DNA from: Trametopsis cervina
Lineage: Eukaryota > Basidiomycota > Agaricomycetes > Polyporales > Irpicaceae
Assembly (NCBI GenBank): GCA_022385755.1
Contig: MU278374.1
Location: 62,001-126,000, forward strand
DNA: 64,000 nucleotides
Direction: 5' to 3'
The translations under genes and the position numbers were made by a program. Positions 43,098 to 56,466 of the stretch are shown in pieces. A model generated the notes under the pieces. That model worked only from the letters and a program-made list of their open reading frames with translations. It had not been told where the DNA came from and made no database searches. How positions within the stretch are numbered: the stretch's first letter is position 1; each line of letters begins with the position of its first letter.

Positions 43098-43992
43098 AGT
43101 TCCAAGATAGAAATGTAAAAATGTAGATGATTAGAGATAAAATAGAACAAAGCTCAGCCAGTGAGCAGGTGAAGACGAAGGTTACGAGACAGAGAAGGTG
43201 GAGCGACACCTGAATGTCTCTGTCGGCGCTTGAAGTTGTGATCTCCGGCTTTCCGGGTCCATGGCTCACCGACTTGAGCAGAATCACCATGCATGTTGTA
43301 TGCTGTGCTGTATGTGCGCAGATCTGCAGTGCTCTTTCTTTTACTCGAGGCATGGATGTTCAGTAAGCATCCAAGATGCAGTCCCTCCAAAGTGCGTACG
43401 CAGTTCAAGTTGTTGCAGGACCGCGCATTGCGGAAGCACAGAAGTAAGGAATGGGCTCCAGGTAAACCGTTTGCTTGCGTCAGTACTTACGTTGTATTCC
43501 AGTGATAAGTGCATTTTGCATCATACACAAGCCGTGGAGGGGAAAGAACTGCAACTCAAATCTCGCTATCGGCTGCCACGCATCCGATCCGTCTGTCTAC
43601 AATCGAGCCGCAATTCGACTATCTGCTCCGAGACCAACACGACCAGCCATATGACATTTTGACGATGGATAAGCTCTTGTGTTTGTGACTCTTAGATATG
43701 CCATTGACTCACTCCATACTGAACTGCAAAACCTGCAAGGAAATCCAGCTGTCCTTCCGATTTGCCGGCTCACATGTAGTTTTCTCGCTGAACACTCTCA
43801 AAATATCCACAGGAATTTCTAACATTACGCATCAAGTATCTCCAGTATGCTCACTGATCAGAGACCCCAAAAACCAAGCCGAATACTTCAACCCGGGCAG
43901 ACGCGCCTACACCAACAACCACACCTCCCAAATCAAGCCCCGATCCCGATCCCAATCTGACTTCCAATCCCTGATCACAGAAAGATCTAACC
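43098..43992. other. Intergenic, divergent promoters
   Basis: About 900 bp between the H2C2 gene and adenylosuccinate lyase. A few short frames with no support and no repeat seen. The last 80 bp before ADE13 are C/A-rich, as in fungal leaders. Confidence 0.5.
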
Positions 43993-44055
43993 ATGACTCC
44001 TTCCTCCATCTCATCTCAAACTTTGCTCTCGCCTCTCGCAAAACCCATCGCAGCG

Positions 44056-46251
44056 ATGGACGCACACGATACGTACCAGACCCCGCTCTCCAGGTATGTT
44101 CACCTCCCTCTCTTCCTTGTTTAAACTCACTCGGATCGTGATTGTGTAAAGCCGGTATGCAAGCAAAGAGATGGCGCATCTCTTCTCGTCCGCGGTGCGC
44201 CCCCTCCCCTCCTCTCCCTGCTTACATCGCACCAACGCCAAATGTGGGCATGAATATAGAACCGGTTCTACACATGGCGCAAACTCTGGCTCGCGCTCGC
44301 GCGCGCCGAGAAAGAGCTCGGACTCCCGATCCCAGACGACGCGCTCGTGCAGATGGAGGCTAACCTCGTGCGTCCCCCCTGCCCCTCCCTCCTCCTCTCC
44401 CTCCACTACTACTCTGCTGACGCCGTGTGTGGGTAGCATTTAGACGAACAGCAGTTCGAGATCGCCACGGCGGAGGAGAAGAAGCGGCGGCACGACGTCA
44501 TGGCGCATGTCCATACCTTCGGACAGGTCGCACCCGCCGCCGCTGGTATCATCCAGTGCGTCCTCCTCCCCTCTCCCTCCTCTTGCCCTTGCTCACCTCA
44601 CTTAAAATAGCCTGGGCGCGACGTCGTGCTACGTAACCGAGTACGCCCACCCTTCACCCCAATCTCAACTCAGATGTGCTAACTTACACGGCGTGCAGCA
44701 ACGCAGACCTAATCTTCCTGCGCGAAGCCCTAACACTCCTCATCGCAAAGCTCGCAGTGGTCATCGACCGCCTGTCCGCCTTCGCAAAAGAGCACCGCGC
44801 CCTGCCCACGCTCGGGTTCACGCATTTCCAGCCGGCGCAGCTCACCACCGTCGGGAAGCGGGCTACGCTCTGGATCCAGGTGCGTCCCATCCATTTTTAT
44901 CAACCCTGAGTAGAGGGAAAGGAGGACTGATGAAGGGTGAAGGAATTGCTCTGGGACCTGAGGAACTTCCAGCGCGCGCGGGACGACATCGGGTTCCGCG
45001 GCGTGAAGGGCACGACGGGCACCCAGGCGAGCTTCCTCGCGCTCTTCGACGGCGATCACGACAAGGTGCGTCTCCCTCTCCTCCTTCCTCCCCATTCTCC
45101 CCTCCCCTCTCTCCTTTTCCTCCCTCCCTCCTAATGTCCGTGTGCTAACACACGGAGTCAGGTAGAAGCCCTCGACAAACGCGTGACCGAGCTCTCCGGG
45201 TTCACATACGCCTACCCCGTGACCTCCCAGACCTACTCGCGCAAGATCGACGTCGACGCGCTCGCGCCCCTCGCGAGCTTCGGCGCCACGGCGCATAAGA
45301 TCGCTACGGACCTCAGGCTGCTTGCGAACCTCAAGGTGAGCCCTTCTCACTCTTCCTCCCTGTCTCCCTCCTCCGCCCCCATATAACTTTGAGGAGTTGG
45401 TGTGGACGCTAACGCTAACCGCACCCCAGGAAGTCGAAGAGCCCTTCGAGTCGACCCAAATCGGATCCTCCGCAATGGCGTACAAACGCAACCCAATGCG
45501 CTCCGAGCGCATCTGCTCGCTCTCGCGCCACCTGATGGTCCTGCACCAGAACGCGCTCATGACGGCGGGCACGCAGTGGTTCGAGCGCACGTTGGATGAT
45601 AGGTACCTCCCCCTCCTCCCTCCCCTGTTTTCTTTCCTCCCTGCTCCTTTCGTGCTCTCACTGTCGTTCGAACGCCAGCTGACACTCCTCTAGCGCAAAC
45701 CGCCGAATAACCCTCCCCGAAGCCTTCCTGACCGCCGACATCGTCCTAACGACGCTCCAAAACGTGAGCGAGGGCCTCGTGGTGTACCCGCGCGTGATCG
45801 CCGCGCGCGTCGCGCAGGAACTGCCGTTCATGGCGACGGAGAACATCATCATGGCGCTCGTGAAGAGGGGCGCGGATCGGCAGGAGGCGCATGAGCATAT
45901 ACGCGTAAGCGTCCCCATTCCCTCCCTCTCTTCTTCTCTTTGTTCACCTCCCTCTGATTTGCTCACTTCGTTCGCTTACGCTCACCACAGGTCCTCTCCC
46001 ACGAAGCAGCGCACGAAGTAAAACACCTCGGGCGCCCGAACGACCTCCTCGCGCGCGTGCGCGCGCACGCCTACTTCGATCCCATCAAGGACGAGCTCGA
46101 TGCGTTGTTGGATCCGGAGACGTTTGTGGGGAGGGCGCCGGAGCAGGTGGATCGGTTCTTGGCTGGGTGGGTCGTTCCGGCGTTGGAGGGGGAGGAGACG
46201 AGGAGGGCTGTGGAGGGGAGTCGGGGACGGGGGGCGGAGTTGAATGTGTAG
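44056..46251 (+). CDS. ADE13: Adenylosuccinate lyase (purine biosynthesis)
   Basis: Cytosolic tetrameric fumarate-lyase-family enzyme for two steps of AMP synthesis. About nine exons with pyrimidine-rich introns, about 480 aa. Start [20 protein letters not shown] matches fungal Ade13; an in-frame ATG 63 bp upstream (43993) is an alternative. Then [98 protein letters not shown] and [20 protein letters not shown]. The last joins KRNPMRSE, the fumarate lyase signature. [35 protein letters not shown] and GAELNV close it. Intact. Confidence 0.95.
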
Positions 46252-46858
46252 AAGTGAGGGTGGTGTGCGTGAGGAGGGGAAGTTAAAGGGCAAAAGAGAA
46301 GTGGGAAGATAAAATTGTAGAGTAGGTGTATGCGCAAGATTAGACGTTAAGCTGATGACCCGCGCGCAGAATAAAAGTTAGAGGTGGAATTATATATAGA
46401 ACTGTACACTATCTTTACAGAAATCCAGAGGTGTTTCGTATACAATCCGTTTATGTTCGTGTATGCAGACATCAATAACGAATCAACGAATCAGAATCGC
46501 ACGAAGGCAAAGCTACAGCATTGTAGAATACGCATATATGCGCCAAATCCAGAAATGCAGACCGCCCATTTTGCACAAGGTTAAAAAGTCAAAGAGATGT
46601 AGGATTACAAAAATAATACACTATCGTTACACAAATCCAGACGGTGGCGGGCTTTTACAGTACGTGCGTATGCGAGCGTACGGTCAATAACGATAATGAT
46701 GATGATGGAGATAGAAGCGAAAAACGGAACGGAGTAGAAAAAGGATGCCGGCACGTCAACAAAATGACGATAGGCGGCTCTATGTCAACGAACGACGTCA
46801 CCACCCCCTCCTTCCCGCGAAGCCCTCGTCGCACGTAGACAGATCAGACGTCAGGGAC
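46252..46858. other. Convergent 3' flank, no gene seen
   Basis: About 600 bp, AT-rich, between the ends of ADE13 and the His-rich gene. Only short frames. Likely both 3' UTRs. Confidence 0.5.
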
Positions 46859-47611
46859 TCAGACGAACGACCCATGGATCAACGCATCCCACGCGCGTTT
46901 GCTCTGCAACGTCGCCATGAAATCCGTCCTCGTCTGCCTCGCCCCTGCCCCTGCGCTTTCTCCTGGGAGATCAGGAGCGGAGGCGCATGCGGGAGGAGGG
47001 GCGGCGTGCGCATCTGAGGAAGATGGGGGAGGGAGGGGGTGTGATGTGTGGGGCGGGGTTGTGGGGGCTGTGTTTGCGCGCTGGTGGTGCGTTAGCACCA
47101 TGATAATATATTTTTTGAAAGCGAAGGCAAAGAAAGGGGAGAAGGAAGGAGGTGAGAGGAGAGGGAGGAAAGGCTTACAGTCAAAACAGGCGGACTGGGC
47201 GGCGCGCTTCCTTGTGCGTGCGCATGTTGGAGGTGCGGGTGGGTGTGGGCGTTTGCGTGTGTGTGGAGGGGTGTGTGCGGGAGGGCGGGGCTGGATGTGC
47301 CGGAGGGAGAGGCGGAGGAGCGGGGGGCTGTGCGTTTCTGGGGGCGAGCGTTAGCGAGCCGCTCGAATGAGAAGAGAGGAGGGGAGAAGGAGAGGAGGGG
47401 AGGGAGAAAGGGAGAAAGGGAGAAAGGGAGGAAGGAAAAAAGGGGAGGGACTCACGGGCGAGAGGATCGACCCAAGGACTAAACGGAGGTGGTTAACGTG
47501 CGCATCGTGCATATCCTGCGTATGCTGATGATGTTGGTGATGCGTATGCTGGTGATGGAGGTGGAGGTCCTCAGTATGGGGCTGCCCAATCGAAACATTC
47601 ATTAGTCTCAT
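46859..47611 (-). CDS. His-rich hypothetical protein
   Basis: Not recognised as a named family. Proposed three exons. Exon 1 (47611-47456, 52 codons) is MRLMNVSIGQPHTEDLHLHH, then QHTHHQHHQHTQDMHDAHVN and HLRLVLGSILSP. Exon 2 (from 47337) is Pro/Ser/His-rich (HANAHTHPHLQHAHAQGS). The last exon ends TRTDFMATLQSKRAWDALIH, then GSFV. The ordered ends (RLVLGSILSP and TDFMATLQSKRAWDALIHGS) look conserved, whereas the middle is low-complexity. The ATG was chosen because the longer frame starts with TTG. A TATA box lies 240 bp upstream. The His runs could bind Zn, Ni or Cu, which is inference only. Introns contain GA-rich microsatellites. Confidence 0.5.
47400..47440. repeat. GGAGAAAG microsatellite in an intron
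   Basis: About four tandem GGAGAAAG-like units in the first intron of the His-rich gene, inside a longer purine-rich tract (47365-47450). Confidence 0.7.
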
Positions 47612-47688
47612 CCATTCCCCTCTTTTCCCTTCACTCAACAGGACGTACGACGTTATGCGGCATCGTCACTGTCGATGCGTGTGGGGTA

Positions 47689-47709
47689 GCGATGAGCGAT
47701 GAGCGATGA
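47689..47709. repeat. Three GCGATGA units in the His-rich gene leader
   Basis: GCGATGA repeated three times. The related phrase GGGGTAGCGATG occurs at about 47683 and 47725. Confidence 0.7.
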
Positions 47710-47848
47710 GATTGGATGCGATGCGGGGTAGCGATGCAGTGCGGGTGCGGGGTAGAGACAAAACAGGGACAGGGACGAAACAGGGACGCGGGGAGGACGG
47801 GGCAAGAACAAACAACGGTGATCGGGCGCCAGACTCCCACATCGCTAG

Positions 47849-47856
47849 TTTATATA
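47849..47856 (-). promoter_or_regulatory. TATA box of the His-rich gene
   Basis: TATATAAA on the minus strand, about 240 bp upstream of the chosen ATG. Confidence 0.45.
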
Positions 47857-48541
47857 CACACGCCCGTCCGTCCGCCTGTCCACCCACTCAGACAACTCAG
47901 GAGCACACCAACCGGGGTCACACGTCCCACCTGCCTGCGAGCAACCCAAAAAGACCCAGGCGTGCGCGGTATCTCCCCCGCTCGCTCGTGCGTGCGTGCG
48001 TGCGTGTGAGGGTGGGTTCCCAGCCTATCAACGAAACACGCGTTGATTTTGTCTGTGCGAACCGATGTTCTGTCACTCCTCACAGTACAGCGACAAAACA
48101 GATCGTGCGAAGAGGGAAAGGGAGAAGCAAACCCCGGATCAAGTCGTACACATCCATCGGACACTCGTCGGAAAGCAGTTGCACAGCAACATTAACCATT
48201 CCAGCGATAGACTTGCGCTTATCGAATCGGTGCGTTTGGTTGGTTGATCAGTCATGAGATTGTCGGATTGGCGGATTATCTACTCTGGTGCGATTGCGCG
48301 GTGGTTGGATGAGATAACGGACGATGGCGAGCTGCTGCTGTGCAATCGATGCTAGCTGGAATGCACTGGGCTCTCAATGGTGAGCGGCGAGCGTGCTGGA
48401 TTCGTGGATAGTTGCTTTGTCGGTTAGGGCGCATAAACGAAGAACATCAGTCCTGAAGGATGCACCGACGATCGTCGCTCAACTCGGAGCGACTGTGCTG
48501 TAGGTATTGCGACCGGGGCGAGCCAAAACTGCAGTACGGAC
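47857..48541. other. Intergenic between His-rich gene and hAT element
   Basis: About 680 bp. Includes a CGTG run at about 47988-48008. No supported gene. Confidence 0.5.
48534..48541. repeat. 8-bp target-site duplication, left
   Basis: GTACGGAC, identical to 49316-49323. Confidence 0.9.
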
Positions 48542-49315
48542 TAGTGTTGCGTCAGAAAGGGTAGTGTAACTTACGGTAAGTAAGTAAGTAGTTTCTTACC
48601 ATGGCCTCAAAAATCGCGACGTAAATAATGTAAGAAATGCGAATGATGGTAATTAATGTAATTAATAGAGGCGCATCAATTTTACATTGTGTTCGGGGCG
48701 GCGGCATGGAGCCACAGTGCGTGCCTGAGGTTGCGCGGTCTGAAAAATGATGTTTTGAGAGGTATCGTTTTCCCTACAGCGATCAGAGAGCTTTCCGCGA
48801 CAGCATTCTACTCACCGATGGATGCAGAACCTGCGGAAGTCAACTTGACTGTCCCGAAGGTACCCCTCTGCCAGGATTTCATTGACAGCCTTCATCACGG
48901 CCCGCCGCTGGTACACAACGAGAAACGCCCGATAACGATGTTGTTGAAAGCTTCGTGCTTGACATTGAGGAGGCATAGCCGGAGCTGGATCTTTGCTCCA
49001 CAGAGCTTCGCGATGCGCTCTCCGATTCTCAAATCATAGTGCCACCTTCCATCGACAAAACACCTGCAGCGGAGGGCGCCGTTGGGGACATTGCGAGTGC
49101 CGATGCTTTCTGCATCACAAACTGGCGATAATCTTACTTACTTACCACGGTTTATTACTGTAAATTACAATACTTACTGTAACTTACTGCGGAAACACCG
49201 GTCCGGAGGCGCCGGTAAGATATGTAAATTACACCGTTTACTTACTTACATGTGGGCCTACTTACTTACTTACTTACTTACCTGACATCCGTCCGGAGTT
49301 TCTAACGCAACACTA
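48542..49315. mobile_element. Non-autonomous hAT-type DNA transposon (774 bp)
   Basis: Terminal inverted repeats TAGTGTTGCGTCAGAAA (left) and TTTCTAACGCAACACTA (right) match with one mismatch. They are flanked by a perfect 8-bp target-site duplication, GTACGGAC (48534-48541 and 49316-49323). TAGTG...CACTA ends plus an 8-bp duplication are the hAT hallmark. Subterminal TAAG/TTAC arrays are present on both sides (48575-48590; 49250-49282), with further TTACTTAC words inside. The interior has one 116-codon frame (48689-49039) and a second coding-like run up to about 49130. I see no intact transposase, so it is probably mobilised in trans. The near-perfect ends suggest a recent insertion. Confidence 0.9.
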
Positions 49316-49323
49316 GTACGGAC
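49316..49323. repeat. 8-bp target-site duplication, right
   Basis: GTACGGAC, identical to 48534-48541. Confidence 0.9.
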
Positions 49324-49446
49324 CGCTGGTCCTACGGTACAAACGCTCTTGTAATAGAATGGTATTCCTGATTCCTGCATATCGCAGTCTTTCTTGCATG
49401 CCGTACAATACAAACCTTCTTATTCCACTTCCCTCCGCGCGCGCAC

Positions 49447-51547
<2,101 letters not shown>

Positions 51548-51986
51548 CCTGTCTGTGCTTGTGTTTCGCTGCTGGTTGAGAGGTAAGATGGGTTGGGCGT
51601 GTGTGGGAGGAACGACACTAAGAGATGGGAGAGCGTGCACTGTTATATGTCACGATCACTGCACTAGAAACATTCAGATTGCCCGGCGGGCCGGAGGATC
51701 GATAACGAACGCGATAACGCATGTCTGTCGAATCTCGACGTCATCGCGTCGCGCCGAAAACGATCTACGTCTGACTGCGCGGAGAGATGAGAATGAGAAT
51801 TCAGAGACGGTCGCAGTAGACTTGTATTCTGCGATATTAGAAACGACATATAAGCAACAAAACGAAGATATACCACCAGTTGAATAAATAACAACCACTC
51901 CCCTCCACTCCTCCCTTCTCACACATGCCTTCCCATACATCTCCTCTCATATACCACACGCCCGCTACGCGCTACTCGCACGCACA

Positions 51987-54581
51987 CTACGCATGCATCC
52001 GGAAACAATTACTACAAAACCCCCTCGGCTTAAACGGGTTCTGCTTAAACTCCCCACACCCCCCTCCTCCCTCCGCGGGGTTATCAAACGGCGACAACGT
52101 ATACTCCGCGTCTCTATCCCTATCCCCAATCATACCGCCGCCGTCCGCGACGGAGACGAACGAGTTGTTCGTCGAGTTACTGCGCGTGGACGTCGATGAG
52201 CCCGCGCGCGACATCGTGCGCGGTGGAACAGCGAGTGACGACGTCCCTCCTCCTCCGGGTGCGGTGTTCGTGCGTCTAGGAGGAGGAGGGGGCGGCGCGG
52301 CTTTCTTCGTCGATAACCTCCGCAACGGCGGAGGGGGCGCACGGTACAGATGTGCAGCGTCATCGGAATCAGATGCATGGGCGGGGACAAGCCGCGCCTC
52401 ATCGTCATCGTCCTCCCTTCCCGTGTCGCTCGCGATGCTCTCGCTGTCGAACGCGCCGTAGAGCGGGCTCCGGCTCGCTGCGACGTGGTTATCGCCGAAT
52501 GGATGGTCTGCCTCGTGTTCGTGTTGTGCGTTCACTGCTTCGACGTCTGCGCGTGTGAGTTTCATAGAGGGTGGGCGGGAGCGTTCTTTGACTGGGGACG
52601 GCGGTGAGGAGGTAGATGTGGTGGGAGGGAGAGTGTGTTTGGAGGGTCGACGGGGGAGGACAGGCTTCGAGCCGAGTGAGGACGTCGATGCGTTCAAAAC
52701 CTCGGTGTACGTCGTCGGGAAGAGCCCGGTCTTGCCCGTGCTCGTGTGTTTGCCCATCCACCAGCCGTCGATGACCTCGTTCAGCACGACGATCTGGTCG
52801 CCCGCTTTGAAACTCAACTCGTCGGACGACGCAGCGGCGAAGTCGTGTAGCGCCACCGCGAGCTTTTTGTCTTGCTGCGATTGGGGCTTCAGGATGCGCG
52901 CTGGGATCTGGGGAGAGGCGTTTGGCGTGTTCCCTTTCGAGACCTTTGGTTTCGAAGCCACACTGGGCGGGGGATTCGAGGAACGCTCATTGCTATCGCT
53001 CTCTTCCTCGCTATCCTCGAGCTCGTCCCTGTCACCCATCAGCGAGTCGAACTTGCCCCGATCCTTATTCTTGCCCCTCCCCGTCATCTTGCTAATACTC
53101 GACGCCCACCCGCCGATGCTCTTCCTCTTCGCCGCCGCGTTCTTGTCCGCCTTCTCCTTCTCCTTCTTCTCGCCCTTCTCCGTCGCATTGCTCACAGTAC
53201 TATCCGCGCGCTTCCGCTCGGTACGTGACTGTGGGCGGGACGGCGGCCTGCTGCCGCTGCCCTCCGTCTTGCGCAGGCTGCCCCGGCGGGCCTTTGTAGA
53301 CGGGAGGTCGGCCTCGGAGTCGTCCTCCTCTGATTCATCTGATACGGTCGACCGAGCTTTCGAGACAGACCGTTTGGAGCGCATTGACCCCGTACGCGAT
53401 ACTTCGCCTGGGGTGACGGCCAGTGGGGGTGGCCGGGCTTTGCGCGTTCGTTCCATTTGCATCAGCGTAACTCTGGTCATTGCAATTGAGTACACGGTGA
53501 ACTGCAAAAGATCAGACAGAGGACTCACTCATCAATCCACTGTGATTTGGCTTCCTTCAGTACATCGAGATACTGCTCCGCGAAATGTATCTCGTCGTCA
53601 AGAAAGTTCGTAAGGTCGCGAAGTTGCTCGATCTCGTTTTCCTGGATGGCAAACATGCGGACTCGCACATCTTCATTCATCTCTTCGCTGCACATCAGTG
53701 AGTTGAGTGATGGTTGCCAGCAGGGACAACGTGCACTTACTACCGCGACTTTGCGACCTCATATTCGTCTTCGGCCTCCTTGCGGTCCTTCTCCTTCTCC
53801 TTCTTGCTGCTCCGAATCCTCTCGACCTTCGCTATCGCAGCGTCATATGTCAACCTATGAGAGAACATAATTCATCACTTTCTGAGCATACAAGGGTAGT
53901 GCACGTCATAGAACATACCTGCGACTCTCCAATTTCTTCCTCTGAGCTTGATATTCCTTGATCTCGTCTTCTGCACGTTGGAGCGACGCCAGGTATGTCT
54001 CTTCAAAGTTCAACGCGAACGCTTCCTGCAGAGTGGCCACCTGGCAATGTGCTCTACCAAGTGCGACCAAAGATGTGCCTACAGCACCACAGCCGGTCAG
54101 TGATCGAGCACCCGTATCGTACGACGGGACATGCCACTCACCGAACGCCGAATCTTCGCCAAACTCATCACCATGTTGCATCATGACAATGCCGAGAGCG
54201 TCGATAGGGAGGAACTTCTCACCGTCCTCAATCGCGCTGCACGGCTTTTTACTCGAGAGCCTATGGTGAAAGAGGTCTGATGCAGCATGGAGCCTAGACA
54301 ACAGTTAGAGGGGAAGCTGGTATACAATGCTATCACTCACTTCCAGAGCCCTTGCCTGCGTAACTCGATATCATGTTCTAGCTCTTTGAACTCATCGGAG
54401 ACGATAGTCTTGTCCCGCACTGAGATAACTTCACCAGCCCACTGACAAATTAGTTCAGTGAGTTGTCAAATAGGCTTTCGTCCTCGAGCGTACCTGGCGT
54501 AACTTGCCTAGCTGTAACGCATAGTGGGTCAGTGAACCAATCAGTTGACAACGCATTGATACTCACCTGCTTTCCGGCCAT
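51987..54581 (-). CDS. BAR-SH3 domain protein (membrane curvature / endocytosis)
   Basis: About 800 aa. Short first exons MAGKQ, LGKLRQ and WAGEVISVRDKTIVSDEFKE precede a BAR region: LEHDIELRRQGLWKLHAASD, AIEDGEKFLPIDALGIVM, ATLQEAFALNFEETYLASLQ, KEYQAQRKKLESRRLTYDAA and EYEVAKSRYEEMNEDVRVRM, which are long basic/acidic helices. The large last exon (53528-51987) starts with a low-complexity Ser/Lys region. Next comes one SH3 domain (KLAVALHDFAAASSDELSFK, GWWMGKHTSTGKTGLFPTTY), then a Pro-rich tail with APPPPLRR and APPPPPPRR, and the end FCSNCFRMHA. This domain order is that of amphiphysin/Rvs167-like proteins acting at actin patches. The long variable segment between BAR and SH3 is common in fungi. 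Confidence 0.88.
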
Positions 54582-54930
54582 ACAAGCCTATCGTAATATA
54601 TTTTGGTACTTAGAAATACGGATGTGTGTGAAGAAGAGCACAATCAATGTGAGTGGTCAAAAGGGACGGATACCAATGTAGTGCGAGTGGTTGTCCCAGC
54701 CATCGCGCCACAACATATTACCTCGGCTAAATCTGGTGGGCCGCTCGGTCCGTAGATGGATCGGAAGTGTAACGACCCATTATGGGTAGTGTGAATTACT
54801 CGGTCTCGGGACGACATATATACGAAACTGCTTCTGTGGCCAGCACAGAGAATATTGTTACATAAATACAGCAATCGCAGCCAATGCATAAACCCAGCCT
54901 CCAAAAATTCACAAAAAACAAAGCACAATC

Positions 54931-55924
54931 TTACGAAAGTGCGACGTTCCCTGTCTGTTGTGCCCTCATCCAACTGCCAACTCCTACCGCGAGGCTGCCA
55001 AGAGCATGGGCTGTCCCACTTGCAAGAGCGGTACCTGCTGCCACAGGAAGCGAGGGCACAGATCCGACCGTGATGAGCACAGCTGCGATGACGGACATGG
55101 TGTTCGGGTACTCATTCGAGATCGCGTCGAGCGACTGGCAGGCCGCGAGAAGCCATTCAGGAGCATTCGCAACGCGGACCTCTGTTAAAGACACCAGATA
55201 CAGATACATTAGTCGCAAGGTAAAGCCATGATGCAGCGCCAGGATACCTACCTGGTTCTTCGGGTTTCCTCGTCGGAAACAGAGTCCAAGGGGCTTGCTT
55301 CGGCGCAGGATCAGGGAATGCCTTGGTCGAGATGTCCTTCTTGCTCTTAGTTAGGGCCTTGGGTGTCGCCTTAGTTGTTCCTGCCGACTCAGTCGTAGCT
55401 TTTGCGTCCGATTTGCTTCTCAAAGTTCTCTTGAGGAACGGTTTGCTGGGAACAGAGTTGGGCACTGTCTCGGCCTGCTTGACGGTGTCACCCGGGGCGA
55501 TCCACCAGAGGCCTGGGATCGTACTGACACGGAAAGAGAGAGAGCGCTTGGTGTCAATGTGCCCTGGTAGCGAATATAAGCATATGGTTCCCTGTGTACG
55601 ACAAAGAAATAACGTACAATTCATGTTCTTCATGGCCACAACAAACTTCCTCCAGTTCCACGTGAAACTCCCTTTGGACAGGTTTACCATAACTTTCTTG
55701 ACCTCGCTCAAACGGTGGCAGGCGTGCTCGCCCATATAGCGCTCTGCGACAGCGTGCCAGTATTTCTTGGAGACCTTCAACCTCATGCAGCCCTGCTTGA
55801 TGGACTCAAGCCACAAGTCGACCTTCATGTCCTTCTTCGAATTGCCTTCGAAGCGGGGTGCATCGGGCCACGCCGAACATAACACGTCGAGATCGAACGC
55901 CTTCGGCTTCAGCACAGAGAGCAT
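54931..55924 (-). CDS. Uncharacterised protein with hydrophobic C-terminus
   Basis: About 290 aa in three exons. Exon 1 (from 55924): LKPKAFDLDVLCSAWPDAPR, DLWLESIKQGCMRLKVSKKY, WHAVAERYMGEHACHRLSEV and TWNWRKFVVAMKNMN. A 54-nt intron leads to WHIDTKRSLSFRVS and GLWWIAPGDTVKQAE, then a Lys/Thr-rich linker. The last exon is EVRVANAPEWLLAACQSLDA, NTMSVIAAVLITVGSVPSLP, VAAGTALASGTAHALGSLAV. This is a Gly/Ala-rich double hydrophobic hairpin, probably membrane-inserted, and it loosely recalls the small IFI6/ISG12-type hydrophobic repeats. I do not recognise the family. A TATA box lies 107 bp upstream. Confidence 0.6.
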
Positions 55925-56030
55925 GTATCTCTAGTCAGAGAGATGAAAAAGAGTATGAGGTATGAAGGAGAAGTTAGCCGTGTGACGGGTTTGATCGCGA
56001 AAGCTGGATCGCCACTCGTAAACAACCCCA

Positions 56031-56038
56031 TTATATAT
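56031..56038 (-). promoter_or_regulatory. TATA box upstream of the 55924 gene
   Basis: ATATATAA on the minus strand 107-114 bp upstream of the ATG. Confidence 0.5.
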
Positions 56039-56466
56039 CGCCCTTTCACACTCAACAAGTGGTCGTCACGGGACCGAGTGGGTTGGCCACAATATAAGCG
56101 CTGACGGTCACGTGTTAGAGGATTTGTGAGCGGGAATTCGGTTATTTCCTGAACAAAGGAGATGTAATAGATGAATAGCCAGGGGTGTACATGGACGATG
56201 GACGTGTAGACCTACTAAAGATCCTCCAGGACAAAAGCATTCCAGGACATTGAAAGACTTGGCGTCAGCCGTTGTATGCAGGAGAATGAATGAGACGATG
56301 GATGTGTGGAAGAGGGGATAAAGTACATAAGACTTGGCGATGGAGAGTGCGAGACCGGCAAACCAGAAAGCGGATAGATACGATGCCCAAACCTTGTATT
56401 ATGATGGTATAGTAGTGAAAGGGACCTTCCATGTAGCGCTACAGTAAACAGCACGACCAAATGTAA

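Noticed and set aside
47351..47638. 95-aa frame MSEGKRGEWMRL... taken as a complete gene
   Set aside because: It begins with TTG and runs into a pyrimidine-rich intron. Only the part from the ATG at 47611 to the donor at 47455 looks like an exon.
52555..53613. 352-aa plus-strand frame
   Set aside because: Antisense shadow of the Ser/Lys-rich exon of the BAR-SH3 gene. The sense strand carries a clear SH3 domain.
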